Assembly (NCBI GenBank): GCA_013285805.1
Contig: JABDGY010000015.1
Coordinates: forward strand, 1-43,087
DNA length: 43,087 nt
Direction of reading: 5' to 3'
Origin: Bacteroidota bacterium
GTDB lineage: Bacteria; Bacteroidota; Bacteroidia; JABEUT01
The position numbers and the translations under genes are program-made. The notes below the pieces were generated by a model. The model made no database searches. It was not told the DNA's origin and saw nothing but the letters and a program-made list of their open reading frames with translations. Of this stretch, positions 1 to 8,931 are shown piece after piece. Every line of letters begins with the position of its first letter. Within the stretch, counting starts at the first letter, position 1.

Positions 1-872
1 GACAAGGCCAGCCATAACGATTTTTTGCGCGAGTGCAGCCATTGGCTCACTAACCCCCACAACAAACTACCCAGTGAAGCGCCTATATAGTGGAACATAA
101 CCGCTTCGCTTGAATCAATAGGGCCCGTTATATGCAGGTTCTTTGAGGCGTACTCTGAAGAGAAGGTAATAAGCACACCAATAACGTACCATACAGGTAT
201 ACCCAACAGTATGCAGTATAGGTACTTAAAGAAACGTTCCGTGTTAGTGAACAGCATAAAGAAGTTGCCTTTACTTACTTCCTGTGCTTTTAATTTCGAA
301 AACATGCCCGATTCACTAACATATATACGTAAAATAAGCAGCAATAAACCCTGTATGCCACCCACCAGGTAGGCAACGCTCCAGCTGAAACTTTTATTAA
401 TAGTGTAGCCGAACACGGCGCCCAGTATACCCACGAGCCCCACTATAGTGGTGCCATTGCCCCGTGTTTCTTTTGTCATTACTTCCGAAATAAGTGTAAT
501 GCCTGCCCCCAGTTCACCTGCAAGGCCAAGCCCGGCAAAAAAACGCGTGGTAGCATATTGCGTAATGTTTATCACGTAGGCATTCGCAATATTGGCAAGC
601 GAATAAAGAAGTATGGTGAAGAATAATACAGAGAGCCTTCCTTTTTTATCGCCCAGTATGCCCCATATAATGCCACCGATAACCATGCCCAGCATCTGCA
701 TGTTTTGCAGAAATTTCCCTTGAATCGTCAGTTCATCGCCGCTGAAACCGAGCGCTTTAAGGCTGGGTACGCGCACTATATTGAAAAGGGTAAGGTCGTA
801 TATATCTACGAAATAGCCCAGTGCGGCTACAATTACTATAATGTTAAGCGTACGTGTTGTAAGATTCGACAC
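1..872 (-). CDS. MFS transporter, 3' part cut off by window edge
   Basis: Major facilitator superfamily permease of the inner membrane; the substrate cannot be read from the sequence. About 290 codons are present and the reading frame runs off the left edge, so the C-terminal part is missing. Hydrophobic segments alternate with short loops, and the loop after the second membrane segment carries the MFS signature GxLGDKKGRLSV. I chose the GTG at 870-872 because an in-frame stop lies just upstream (882-884), an AAGGA ribosome site sits at a good distance, and the first ATG would remove the first membrane segment. It is transcribed divergently from the TauE-like gene. MFS family membership is sure; whether it carries sugars, organic acids or a drug is open. 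Confidence 0.85.
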   Translation of the reverse strand, partial: MSNLTTRTLNIIVIVAALGYFVDIYDLTLFNIVRVPSLKALGFSGDELTIQGKFLQNMQMLGMVIGGIIWGILGDKKGRLSVLFFTILLYSLANIANAYVINITQYATTRFFAGLGLAGELGAGITLISEVMTKETRGNGTTIVGLVGILGAVFGYTINKSFSWSVAYLVGGIQGLLLLILRIYVSESGMFSKLKAQEVSKGNFFMLFTNTERFFKYLYCILLGIPVWYVIGVLITFSSEYASKNLHITGPIDSSEAVMFHYIGASLGSLLWGLVSQWLHSRKKSLWLAL

Positions 873-951
873 AAATGTTCCTTAAAAAATTACTTTGCTA
901 AAATAATCAGTTTTTCACCTGCATGGGCAAATTGGCTGCTGAAATGTTTTT

Positions 952-1806
952 ATGTTTGCAATAATTATGCTCGATTACTTTGGGTTTACATTGCTTTTGT
1001 TTGCAGGGGCTTTAGCGGCTGGCCTGCTAGGCGCATTATCGGGCCTGGGCGGCGGGGTTGTTATAGTTCCATTGCTTACACTGGTTTTCCATGTCGATAT
1101 ACATTATGCTATAGGTGCATCGCTCATAGCTGTTATTGCCACATCATCGGGCGCAGCCTCGGCATTTGTAAAAGAAGGGTATTCCAACATACGCATTGCC
1201 ATGTTTCTTGAAATGGCCACAACCATAGGCGCTATTGCAGGCGCTTTTGTGGCCGTTTACATGTCGCCTTCAACCATTGCCATTATATTCGGTTGCGTGC
1301 TTGTTTATTCCGCCATTACGGCCCGCAGCGAACCGAAATTTCCCGATAATTTTAAAAAGAGCCTGTTTGCCGAGAGGCTGAAAATGAACAGCCATTATCC
1401 CAGTATTAGCGGCCCGCAGAGTTATAGTGTTTACAATATTTTCGGGGGGTTTTCATTAATGACCGTAGCCGGAATGCTGTCGGGATTGCTGGGCATAGGC
1501 TCGGGAGTTATTAAAGTTGTAGCTATGGACAAAGTAATGAAGATACCTTTCAAAGTATCTACCGCCACCAGTAATTTTATGATTGGCGTTACCGCTGCAG
1601 CCAGCGCGGGTATATACCTGCATCGCGGCTACATCGATCCTGCCATATCCATGTCGGTTATGCTGGGCGCATTGGCCGGGGCCGTAATAGGAGCAAGGTA
1701 TATGGTAAGGTTCAGGGTAAAAATGCTTCGGAACATATTTTCCATTATAATATTCGTATTGGCCATTGAAATGATTTATAACGGTATAACACACAAGCTG
1801 GGGTGA
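952..1806 (+). CDS. TauE/SafE (TSUP) family sulfite/sulfonate exporter-like permease
   Basis: Inner-membrane permease of the TSUP family (formerly DUF81), whose members move sulfite, sulfoacetate or other organosulfur anions. The 284-residue length and about eight hydrophobic segments fit the family. The two internally related halves each carry a glycine-rich motif: GALSGLGGGVVIVPLL near residues 27-42 and GMLSGLLGIGSGVIKV near residues 173-190. A second ATG five codons in is an equally possible start. A TTACTTTG sequence at 890-897 resembles the Bacteroidota -7 element. The stop codon overlaps the GTG start of the DUF1634 gene, so the two are probably co-translated. The substrate is not determinable here. 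Confidence 0.88.
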   Translation: MFAIIMLDYFGFTLLLFAGALAAGLLGALSGLGGGVVIVPLLTLVFHVDIHYAIGASLIAVIATSSGAASAFVKEGYSNIRIAMFLEMATTIGAIAGAFVAVYMSPSTIAIIFGCVLVYSAITARSEPKFPDNFKKSLFAERLKMNSHYPSISGPQSYSVYNIFGGFSLMTVAGMLSGLLGIGSGVIKVVAMDKVMKIPFKVSTATSNFMIGVTAAASAGIYLHRGYIDPAISMSVMLGALAGAVIGARYMVRFRVKMLRNIFSIIIFVLAIEMIYNGITHKLG

Positions 1807-2189
1807 GCGAAGAAAAGCACAAATTCGGCGATACCGATATGGAACTGTTTATAAGCAGGCTGTTGCGCTATGGAGTTATTATAGCATCTGCCATTGTGCT
1901 TACGGGCTGCATAATATTCCTGGCAAGGCATGGAACTTCGCAACCCGATTACGGCAAATTTGTAGGCGAACCCAGCGAGTTCCGCAGCGTGGTAGATATT
2001 ATTTCGTCGGTAATGAAGATGAGCGGCAAAGGGCTTATTGAATTCGGGCTACTGGTATTAATAGCCATTCCTATTTTGCGCGTTGTGCTTTCGGTAATTT
2101 CTTTCGCGGTAGAAAAAGACAGGAACTATGTAATTATTACATTAATTGTCCTGGCGCTTTTACTTTATAGTTTGCTGGGGCAGCAATAA
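1803..2189 (+). CDS. DUF1634 family membrane protein
   Basis: Small membrane protein of 128 residues with three hydrophobic segments (about residues 20-42, 78-98 and 105-126) and a basic, charged loop (VEKDRNYV) between the last two. This is the pattern I associate with DUF1634, a family of unknown function often found beside TauE/SafE permeases. It starts at GTG within the GTGA overlap with the permease stop, so translation is probably coupled and a fixed stoichiometry is plausible. A role as accessory subunit of the exporter is inference from this coupling only. Confidence 0.8.
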   Translation: MSEEKHKFGDTDMELFISRLLRYGVIIASAIVLTGCIIFLARHGTSQPDYGKFVGEPSEFRSVVDIISSVMKMSGKGLIEFGLLVLIAIPILRVVLSVISFAVEKDRNYVIITLIVLALLLYSLLGQQ

Positions 2190-2194
2190 AACAT

Positions 2195-3610
2195 TTACGC
2201 TTTAGCGGTTTTTCCTCCAAACAGTTTCTTCACTTTATTCCACAGGTTTATATAAGCATCACGGTCGAACAGGGCTGAATCGTTAGCCGCTTTATAGGTA
2301 AGGAAAACTCCCAGGGGCATAAAAACAGCGATAGGCAGCCACATTCCTGTTGTTACGGTTAGTGCTTCTTCCATAGCCGATTTCTGGCAGATAATGGTAA
2401 CTATATAATACACTATAAACAGTATAAGCGACATTACCACGGGCAGCCCCAGCCCGCCTTTTTTTATGATGGCTCCTAAAGGCGCGCCTATAAAAAACAG
2501 CATAAGGCACGAAATAGCGAAGGTGAATTTTTTATGCCATTCGGTGCGCATTCGTAATATCTGGTCGTTGGTTGAGGTCTGGTCATCGTCCCTCACTTTT
2601 ACCTGTGCCATGGCATTGCGCACGGTTTGTATGGCATTGTCAATGGCGCTAGCCTTTGCCCCGTCGGCTGCCTGGCTTATGGGCCTAAGCTTAAGCGCGT
2701 TGTAACGGGTCGAACTATAAAAATTCCGGGAGAAGTCGGTATAAAACTGGTTTTTGTTTTTGGCCTGTAGTTTTGTCATGGAATCGGCCACATAGGTCAA
2801 CTGTTTTATGTTCAGCATCTGCGATTGAGGGCTGTTCTTATATGCATCTTCGCTGGTGCGCATAAAGCGGAAACCTGAAAGGTCGAAATATAGAGTTTGC
2901 TGCTTGAAATTATTCACCATAAAAGGGTGGGTGGCATGCTGCGTTTCGTTTTCTATTAATTCCTGGTAAGTATTGCCATGATATAGTTCAAGGATAAGAT
3001 AGTGCTGGTCGCTCGACATTTTCATTTTACCGTCCCTGGCCTTCACCATCTTGGTGTTACCTAAATCCGACGAATGGTCATAAATCATTACATCGTGAAT
3101 GGTCTGCTGGTCCTGGTCTTTTTTACCAATGTATATGCTGTAATTATCAATGCCGTTGTAAAATACCTCCTGCTGAATATTCAGCGCCGGTTTGGCCGAG
3201 CGTATGTCGAAAAGCACGGAGTCTTTTTTCAACATTACCCAGGGCAATACGTTGTTGGCAAAGAAGAAAGCGCCAATGGAAATTACGAATATAAGTACTA
3301 TAAGCGGCGACATTATTTTTGGCAGCGACAGCCCCGCCGCTTTCATGCTCGCCAGTTCATTATTCTCTGCCAGGTTACCGAATGTCATGATTGATGCCAG
3401 TAATATAGCCAGCGGCAGCCCCATGGGCATAAGGGTAAGGGTAACCATACCCAGCAGTTTTATAATAATATAAAGGCCAAGGCCCTTGCCCACTATATCG
3501 TCAATATAAATGTAGATGAATTGCATAAGCAGCACGAACAGGGCAATAGCAAGGGTTAGCGCCAGCGGCCCTATAAACGACTTGAGCATGTACTTATAAA
3601 GTACTTTCAT
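2195..3610 (-). CDS. LptF/LptG family (YjgP/YjgQ) permease
   Basis: Inner-membrane permease of the LptF/LptG family, which with the ATPase LptB lifts lipopolysaccharide from the inner membrane toward the Lpt bridge. The start chosen is the ATG at 3608-3610 (471 residues, MKVLYKYML...); the longer open frame upstream is not protein-like. Three or four membrane segments occur at the N-terminus (about residues 12-120), including the conserved stretch NLAENNELASMKAAG. A large periplasmic jelly-roll-type region follows (about 125-360), then three C-terminal segments. A TATCTTTA -7-like element lies six bases before the ATG. LptF and LptG cannot be told apart here, and no lptB or lptC is seen nearby. 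Confidence 0.9.
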   Translation of the reverse strand: MKVLYKYMLKSFIGPLALTLAIALFVLLMQFIYIYIDDIVGKGLGLYIIIKLLGMVTLTLMPMGLPLAILLASIMTFGNLAENNELASMKAAGLSLPKIMSPLIVLIFVISIGAFFFANNVLPWVMLKKDSVLFDIRSAKPALNIQQEVFYNGIDNYSIYIGKKDQDQQTIHDVMIYDHSSDLGNTKMVKARDGKMKMSSDQHYLILELYHGNTYQELIENETQHATHPFMVNNFKQQTLYFDLSGFRFMRTSEDAYKNSPQSQMLNIKQLTYVADSMTKLQAKNKNQFYTDFSRNFYSSTRYNALKLRPISQAADGAKASAIDNAIQTVRNAMAQVKVRDDDQTSTNDQILRMRTEWHKKFTFAISCLMLFFIGAPLGAIIKKGGLGLPVVMSLILFIVYYIVTIICQKSAMEEALTVTTGMWLPIAVFMPLGVFLTYKAANDSALFDRDAYINLWNKVKKLFGGKTAKA

Positions 3611-3673
3611 AGACTGTAAAGATACCTGAAAAACGAAAAACAGGGCCGTAGAGTATATTGTTGGGTTATTTTT

Positions 3674-3681
3674 TACTTTTG
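3674..3681 (+). promoter_or_regulatory. Bacteroidota -7 promoter element (TACTTTTG)
   Basis: TACTTTTG matches the TAnnTTTG consensus and lies 14 bases before the ATG of the GT2 gene at 3696. No convincing TTG -33 element is seen at the usual 19-21 base spacing. Confidence 0.45.
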
Positions 3682-3695
3682 TCTTTCTCAAAAGC

Positions 3696-4451
3696 ATGAT
3701 AAATAATAAGAAGATAGTAGTTGTGCTGCCCGCATACAATGCCGAGCAGACCTTGGAGCAGACTTATAAGGAAATACCCTTTGATATTGTCGACGAGGTG
3801 GTGCTGGTTGATGATGCCAGCCGCGACAATACCGTGCAGGAGGGGCAACGCCTGGGTATAAAGCACATTATCCGCCATGAGCAGAATAAGGGCTACGGAG
3901 GCAACCAGAAGACCTGTTATAATAAGGCCCTTTCTATTGGAGCCGATATAGTTATTATGCTGCACCCCGATTACCAGTACACCCCCAAACTTATTCCCTC
4001 CATGGCTTTCCTTATTGCCAATGATGTGTACCCGGTGGTGCTGGGTTCGCGTATTTTAGGTAAAGGAGCCTTGAAAGGCGGCATGCCCATGTATAAATAT
4101 ATATTCAACCGGTTTTTAACGCTTTCGCAGAACATACTTATAGGCCAGAAACTTTCAGAATACCATACAGGCTACCGTGCTTTCTCTCGCCAGGTATTGG
4201 AAACCATACCTTACGAGCGTTGCTCCGACGATTTTGTGTTCGATAACCAGATGATATCGCAGATATTTTATGCCGGCTTTGATATTGCCGAAGTAACCTG
4301 CCCCACCAAATATTTCGAAGAAGCCTCATCTATAAACTTCAGCCGCAGCACTACCTACGGACTTGGCGTACTGAAAACCTCGTTCACCCACTTTTTCAAT
4401 AAAATGGGCATAGGGCACTCCAAGCTTTATGAAATGAAAAAGAGGGGCTAA
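3696..4451 (+). CDS. Glycosyltransferase family 2 (polyprenol-phosphate sugar synthase-like)
   Basis: GT-A fold glycosyltransferase of 251 residues. The N-terminus has the GT2 pattern VVVLPAYNAEQTL, then VLVDDASRDNT, and the metal/sugar-nucleotide region IVIMLHPDYQY, where a DxD-like motif is expected. There is no C-terminal membrane domain, so it resembles soluble dolichol-phosphate-mannose-synthase-like enzymes that load a sugar onto a polyprenyl phosphate, or uncharacterised GT2 enzymes of surface glycan synthesis. It is divergent from the LPS permease gene and followed after 52 bases by pruA. The donor and acceptor are not predictable. Confidence 0.85.
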   Translation: MINNKKIVVVLPAYNAEQTLEQTYKEIPFDIVDEVVLVDDASRDNTVQEGQRLGIKHIIRHEQNKGYGGNQKTCYNKALSIGADIVIMLHPDYQYTPKLIPSMAFLIANDVYPVVLGSRILGKGALKGGMPMYKYIFNRFLTLSQNILIGQKLSEYHTGYRAFSRQVLETIPYERCSDDFVFDNQMISQIFYAGFDIAEVTCPTKYFEEASSINFSRSTTYGLGVLKTSFTHFFNKMGIGHSKLYEMKKRG

Positions 4452-4503
4452 GCCTGCTCTAAAATTCTTAATTTTACACTCTCAATTCTAAAACTTGTTT
4501 GCC

Positions 4504-6144
4504 ATGTCGAACGCATTTTATAAAGTACCCCCCGCAAAAAATGAGCCTGTAAAATCTTACGCACCCGGCACACCCGAACGCGCAGAGTTGCAGGAAACGC
4601 TACGCCGCTTTATGAAAGAACATAAAGATATACCTATGCACATAGGTGGTAAAGAAATACGCACAGGTAAAACAGTCGACATTAGGCCACCGCATAACCA
4701 CAGGCATGTGGTGGGGCAGTACCATAAAGGAAACGCGACGCATGTAAAAAAGGCTATTGAAGCCGCCAATAAAGCCAAAGAAGAATGGAGCCATATGCCA
4801 TGGGAACAGCGAGCCGCTATATTCCTGCGTGCAGCCGATTTAATGGCTGGCCCTTACCGTGCAGCTATGAATGCCGCTACCATGATTGGCCAATCGAAAA
4901 ACGCTTTCCAGGCTGAGATTGATGCCGTATGCGAGCTGGTAGATTTCTTCCGTTTCAATGTACAATTCATGACCGAGATATACCACCAGCAACCCGAGTC
5001 TCCGGCTATGACCTGGAACCGCACCGAGCACCGCCCGCTGGAAGGATTTGTATTCGCGCTTACCCCGTTTAACTTTACATCTATTGCCGGTAACCTGCCT
5101 TCAGCCCCTGCGCTTATGGGTAATACCGTAGTGTGGAAACCATCGAACACGCAGATTTACGGGGCGAACATGATAATGGAGATTTTTGAAAAAGCAGGAT
5201 TGCCTCCGGGCGTAATCAATCTTGTGTATGCATCGGGCCCTGAAGTGGGCGATGTGGTTTTCTCTCACCGCGATTTTGCAGGTATTCACTTTACAGGCTC
5301 TACCGAGGTATTTAATGGCATTTGGAAAACAGTTGCCAATAATATTGATGTATATAAAACATACCCGCGTCTTGTAGGTGAAACAGGTGGTAAAGATTTT
5401 CTCATTGCTCACTCTTCAGCCGACCCTAAAGCGGTGGCAGTTGCATTATCGCGTGGGGCTTTTGAATACCAGGGACAGAAATGTTCTGCTGCATCGAGGG
5501 CATATATACCTGCATCGATGTGGAAAGAGGTGAAACAATATTTGCAGGAAGATTTGGCATCGTTCAAAATGGGCGATGTGGAAGATTTCGGCAACTTCAT
5601 AAATGCTGTTATCGATGAAAAATCGTTCGATAAAATAAGCGGATATATATCTGCTGCTAAGAAAGATAAAAAGGCGACAATAGTAGCCGGAGGAAAATCA
5701 GATAAATCGACCGGATACTTTGTACAGCCAACGGTTATTCAAACAGTTGACCCTTACTATACCACCATGTGCGAAGAAATCTTCGGCCCTGTACTTACCA
5801 TATATGTGTACGACGACAGAAGGTTCTCGCAAACATTAGATATTGTAGATAAAACGTCGGGTTACGCCCTAACGGGTGCCGTTATGGCTAACGACCGTAA
5901 CGCTGTTCTGCTGGCAACTCGCAAGCTAACGCATGCGGCAGGTAACTTTTATATAAACGATAAACCTACAGGTGCAGTAGTTGGACAACAACCTTTCGGT
6001 GGCGCCAGAAAATCGGGTACTAATGATAAAGCAGGTTCAATGATTAACCTGTTGCGGTGGGTATCGCCGAGAAGTATAAAAGAAAATTTTGTGCCTCCTA
6101 CCGATTACCGTTATCCTTTCCTGCAGGCTGATAAGAAGAAATAA
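4504..6144 (+). CDS. pruA: L-glutamate gamma-semialdehyde dehydrogenase (P5C dehydrogenase)
   Basis: NAD-dependent aldehyde dehydrogenase converting L-glutamate gamma-semialdehyde (from delta-1-pyrroline-5-carboxylate) to glutamate, the second step of proline breakdown. The 546-residue length fits the stand-alone P5CDH group rather than the long PutA fusion. The active-site glutamate is E293 in VGETGGKDF and the catalytic cysteine is C327 in GQKCSAASR. The cofactor region NFTSIAGNLPSAPALMGNTVVWKPS and the C-terminal GQQPFGGARKSGTNDKAG are present. I chose the ATG at 4504 over a TTG at 4495. Its last 47 bases overlap, tail to tail, the end of the GT4 gene on the other strand. No proline dehydrogenase is seen in the window. 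Confidence 0.95.
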   Translation: MSNAFYKVPPAKNEPVKSYAPGTPERAELQETLRRFMKEHKDIPMHIGGKEIRTGKTVDIRPPHNHRHVVGQYHKGNATHVKKAIEAANKAKEEWSHMPWEQRAAIFLRAADLMAGPYRAAMNAATMIGQSKNAFQAEIDAVCELVDFFRFNVQFMTEIYHQQPESPAMTWNRTEHRPLEGFVFALTPFNFTSIAGNLPSAPALMGNTVVWKPSNTQIYGANMIMEIFEKAGLPPGVINLVYASGPEVGDVVFSHRDFAGIHFTGSTEVFNGIWKTVANNIDVYKTYPRLVGETGGKDFLIAHSSADPKAVAVALSRGAFEYQGQKCSAASRAYIPASMWKEVKQYLQEDLASFKMGDVEDFGNFINAVIDEKSFDKISGYISAAKKDKKATIVAGGKSDKSTGYFVQPTVIQTVDPYYTTMCEEIFGPVLTIYVYDDRRFSQTLDIVDKTSGYALTGAVMANDRNAVLLATRKLTHAAGNFYINDKPTGAVVGQQPFGGARKSGTNDKAGSMINLLRWVSPRSIKENFVPPTDYRYPFLQADKKK

Positions 6145-7327
6145 CATTTTCGTACACTTCTTCCAGTTTAGCGGCTATTACCTTTTCCGAGTATTTGCTC
6201 CGGGCATCTTCACGCAGTTGTACGGGGTTAAATGTGGCATAACGGTTATATATTTCCACAAGCTTATCCTTCATATCGCTTACGTCATTCAATTGGCAGG
6301 TGAGCCCGTTACGTTCATTAATAAAATCTTCAGGCCCGCCGCAACGGGTTGTCAGCACCGGGTTGCCACGGTATAAAGCTTCCGCAGCAGCCATGGAAAA
6401 ACTTTCTTTTTCCGATGATATAACCACCACATTGGAATTATCTAATAGTGCAATTATTTCATTCGGGTCCTTATAGCCCGCCATTTGAACTTGTTCCTGT
6501 ATGCCCAGCGATGCAATAAGCTGATTTAACTCGCCCTCCAGTTCTCCGGTGCCGGCAATAATAAGCCTTACCTCATCACTGCCTTTAAATGCTTCGGCAA
6601 AAGCGCGTATAAGTATATCCTGCCGTTTACGCTGCCTGAGCTGGCCTATATTTAAAAAATAAAACGGCTTTGTCTTTTTAGGAAACGCAGGCAAAGGAAT
6701 ATCGGCAAAATCGTTATTAATCATATTGGGCAGGGTAATGAACGGCACCCCGAAAAGTTTTGAATTGAATGCCGCGTAATAAGTGCTTACCGCTATGCGG
6801 CAGGCTGCGTTTTCTATCATGGCCTGCCTTTCTTTTTCCGTTTCGTATACGGTAAAATGGTCCACCTTATCTATAAACATGGAATGTTCGGTAATAACAT
6901 AGGGTATGTTAAACACACGGTGCAGGTGGTAGGTAATGTATGAGTAATCGGCTAATCCGTGGTGATGAATAACATCGGGTTTGCCGTTCTGCTTTATATA
7001 TTTCCTGAAGTGCTTTTCAATGTGCGCCAGGAAAGCTTTTTTCTGCACCTGTATAGGGTCCGGTGCAAAGCGTGTAGGTAATAATCTTACAAAATCTAAC
7101 CGGTGGGGAATGATATTTCTTCCGGGCACCCATATGTTGAATTTTTCGCCTTTCAGTTTTTTCTGCAGCCACACCATAAGGCTGAAATAGCGGCACATAA
7201 ACAGGCCCACTTTGTGTCCGTTGTCAATCAAGGCGTCGGCCTGGTTACGCACTACCATGCCGCCTGTACGTCCCGGCACAGGGTACCATGTAGATAATAT
7301 AACTATGTGCAATTTTTTACCTGGCAC
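6098..7327 (-). CDS. Glycosyltransferase family 4
   Basis: GT-B fold retaining glycosyltransferase (409 residues) likely acting at the cytoplasmic membrane in surface polysaccharide or LPS core assembly. The N-terminal Rossmann part starts HIVILSTWYPVPGRTGGMVV. The C-terminal Glycos_transf_1 half has LNIGQLRQRKRQDILI, VRLIIAGTGE and the EX7E-like active region EKESFSMAAAEALYRGNPV. The GTG at 7325-7327 overlaps the end of the upstream GT2 gene by 11 bases; a TTG five codons in is an alternative start. It is the last gene of a three-gene minus-strand operon. The sugar is unknown. Confidence 0.88.
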   Translation of the reverse strand: MPGKKLHIVILSTWYPVPGRTGGMVVRNQADALIDNGHKVGLFMCRYFSLMVWLQKKLKGEKFNIWVPGRNIIPHRLDFVRLLPTRFAPDPIQVQKKAFLAHIEKHFRKYIKQNGKPDVIHHHGLADYSYITYHLHRVFNIPYVITEHSMFIDKVDHFTVYETEKERQAMIENAACRIAVSTYYAAFNSKLFGVPFITLPNMINNDFADIPLPAFPKKTKPFYFLNIGQLRQRKRQDILIRAFAEAFKGSDEVRLIIAGTGELEGELNQLIASLGIQEQVQMAGYKDPNEIIALLDNSNVVVISSEKESFSMAAAEALYRGNPVLTTRCGGPEDFINERNGLTCQLNDVSDMKDKLVEIYNRYATFNPVQLREDARSKYSEKVIAAKLEEVYENVISSYQPAGKDNGNR

Positions 7328-8330
7328 CCCGCAGATGATTTATTTTTCTTTTCGTTCTGAAATGCAGCCAGTTGATACATCCTGCAACAGACTTCGCTCT
7401 TTCAAGGCCGCTTTTTTCCTCTTCAATAACGCGATAGTCTTTTATATCAAGTATAGGGTAGGCTTCTTTTGCAAATTTAAACTCTTCGGGCGTAAAAACA
7501 AGGGTTCCTCTTCTCAGGAAAAAATTCCTCACCATATTCAATGTGGTTTCCTTACCCGGGTATTTGGGGAAAGTATAGGTATAAGAAGGGTTAATGGTAT
7601 AGCGCGATTCCAGCAGAGAGGCAACATCATTCATATTATTCAGTAAGGCAAAGTGTCGCAGTACAGTTGCATATTCATTATCAAATTCATCTCTCTTCCC
7701 CGTCGATTTCGATTCACTGTGGGTGCGGAAATATACCAGCACATCATCAATGCTCAGTGTATTATCGGTTCCATATTGCTGAATATATTTTATCCACAGC
7801 TCGCGGTCCATTATATAATGCAATCCTGTATTCAGCGGCATAAACTCGGCCATGACACTGCGTCTGAAAAAAGTGGAAGGCTGGTTTATATCGGGAAAAC
7901 GCAAATGATAATTGAGATTCTTTTTCTCCGTGACAGTAGGTTCTGTTTTTCGCTCTTTTCCTTTTTCATCAAATATTATGGTGCTTCCGGCCACTACATT
8001 TACAGTTGGATTTGAAAATGCCTTGCTCACGGCCTGCAATGCACCCGGTGCATAATAATCATCGCTGTTCAACCAGCCGATTATTTCTCCTGTGGCTTTG
8101 GCAAAACCTTTGTTTACGGCATCGGCCTGGCCCTTGTCGGGTTCACTTACCACGTATGCCAGTTTATTCTTGTGTTTTTCAAGAACAGATTTGGTATTGT
8201 CGGTGCTGCTACCGTCAATTATAATGTGTTCGGTATCCGGGTATTGCTGGCTGATAACGGAGAGTATATTTTGTTCGAGGTAGCGCCCCTGGTTAAAACT
8301 GGGGGTTATAATGGTAATTCTCGCTTGCAT
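7317..8330 (-). CDS. Glycosyltransferase family 2
   Basis: Inverting GT-A glycosyltransferase of 337 residues. N-terminal motifs are ITIITPSFNQGRYLEQNI and HIIIDGSSTDNT, followed by VSEPDKGQADAVNKGF and the metal-binding WLNSDDYYAPGAL. This set is typical of the GT2 enzymes in LPS and capsule clusters. The C-terminal third (about residues 230-337) is basic and has no membrane segment. The ATG at 8330 lies three bases after the SIS-domain gene stop, and its own stop overlaps the next gene, so the three are surely one transcription unit. Donor and acceptor are not predictable. Confidence 0.88.
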   Translation of the reverse strand: MQARITIITPSFNQGRYLEQNILSVISQQYPDTEHIIIDGSSTDNTKSVLEKHKNKLAYVVSEPDKGQADAVNKGFAKATGEIIGWLNSDDYYAPGALQAVSKAFSNPTVNVVAGSTIIFDEKGKERKTEPTVTEKKNLNYHLRFPDINQPSTFFRRSVMAEFMPLNTGLHYIMDRELWIKYIQQYGTDNTLSIDDVLVYFRTHSESKSTGKRDEFDNEYATVLRHFALLNNMNDVASLLESRYTINPSYTYTFPKYPGKETTLNMVRNFFLRRGTLVFTPEEFKFAKEAYPILDIKDYRVIEEEKSGLERAKSVAGCINWLHFRTKRKINHLRGAR

Positions 8331-8333
8331 TTT

Positions 8334-8864
8334 TTACAATCCCTGCAGCTCGTCGAGTATAATATGTAATACAGCCGAGTGGAAATTTTCCACTATACCA
8401 TAGCTACGGGTAGCTGATGGAACAACAATATTTACGTCGCCAAGCTTGGCCAGCGAGTTTTCGTTGGTGAAACCGCTAAGGGTTATCACCTTTCCTTTCA
8501 TCTCTTTGGCTTTCTTTACGGCGTTCAGTATGTTTTTCGATTCGCCCGAGCTGCTTATGGCAACCAGCAAATCGCCGGGCATAAACTGCGCTATAATCCA
8601 TTCTTCCATGGCGCGTTCCCAGCCGTAGTCGTTGCCGTAGCAGGTAATCATGGCCGCGTCGGTAAACGACATGGTATGCTTGCGGCCCATCTTCATATAG
8701 TCTTCCATCATGTGCGAGCAGATGGAGTTGGAGCCACCGTTGCCTAAAAAGAAAATGCGCTTGTGGGCGCGTACAAGTTCCAGTGATTTTTCGAGTGCCG
8801 GTTTAAGCTCAGGGTTGGCAAAATGCGCGGCAAACTCTTTTTGGTATAAATCAAGTTGTTTCAT
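8334..8864 (-). CDS. SIS-domain sugar isomerase, phosphoheptose isomerase-like
   Basis: Single SIS-domain protein of 176 residues, close to the size of GmhA, which converts sedoheptulose 7-phosphate to D-glycero-manno-heptose 7-phosphate. Sugar-phosphate binding is shown by FFLGNGGSN (residues 38-46) and LVAISSSGESKNI (about 99-111). His51 aligns with the active-site region of GmhA, but the residue four positions on, normally Glu, is Asp55 (Glu54 precedes it). The C-terminal EnFHSAVLHII supplies the second histidine pair. I therefore call it GmhA-like rather than GmhA. It leads an operon with two glycosyltransferases, which suits a sugar-supply role. A different ketose phosphate is possible. 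Confidence 0.75.
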   Translation of the reverse strand: MKQLDLYQKEFAAHFANPELKPALEKSLELVRAHKRIFFLGNGGSNSICSHMMEDYMKMGRKHTMSFTDAAMITCYGNDYGWERAMEEWIIAQFMPGDLLVAISSSGESKNILNAVKKAKEMKGKVITLSGFTNENSLAKLGDVNIVVPSATRSYGIVENFHSAVLHIILDELQGL

Positions 8865-8890
8865 AAATCGATTTTCAGGTTATAAGGGTG

Positions 8891-8898
8891 CAAATTTA
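8891..8898 (-). promoter_or_regulatory. -7 element (TAAATTTG) of the SIS/GT operon
   Basis: On the minus strand TAAATTTG matches TAnnTTTG and lies 26 bases before the ATG of the SIS-domain gene. No clear -33 TTG is seen. Confidence 0.45.
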
Positions 8899-8931
8899 GG
8901 CAATTCTGAGGACTTTAATGAAAAGATTTTC

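Noticed and set aside
705-1211. Plus-strand open frame of 168 codons over the MFS gene and the start of the permease
   Set aside because: It overlaps two well-supported genes in other frames, and its product is rich in Cys, Tyr and Arg with no domain.
3611-3739. N-terminal extension of the LptF/G-like permease by 43 codons
   Set aside because: The extension overlaps the GT2 start region and the -7-like element at 3617-3624, and the family normally starts near MKVLYKYML.
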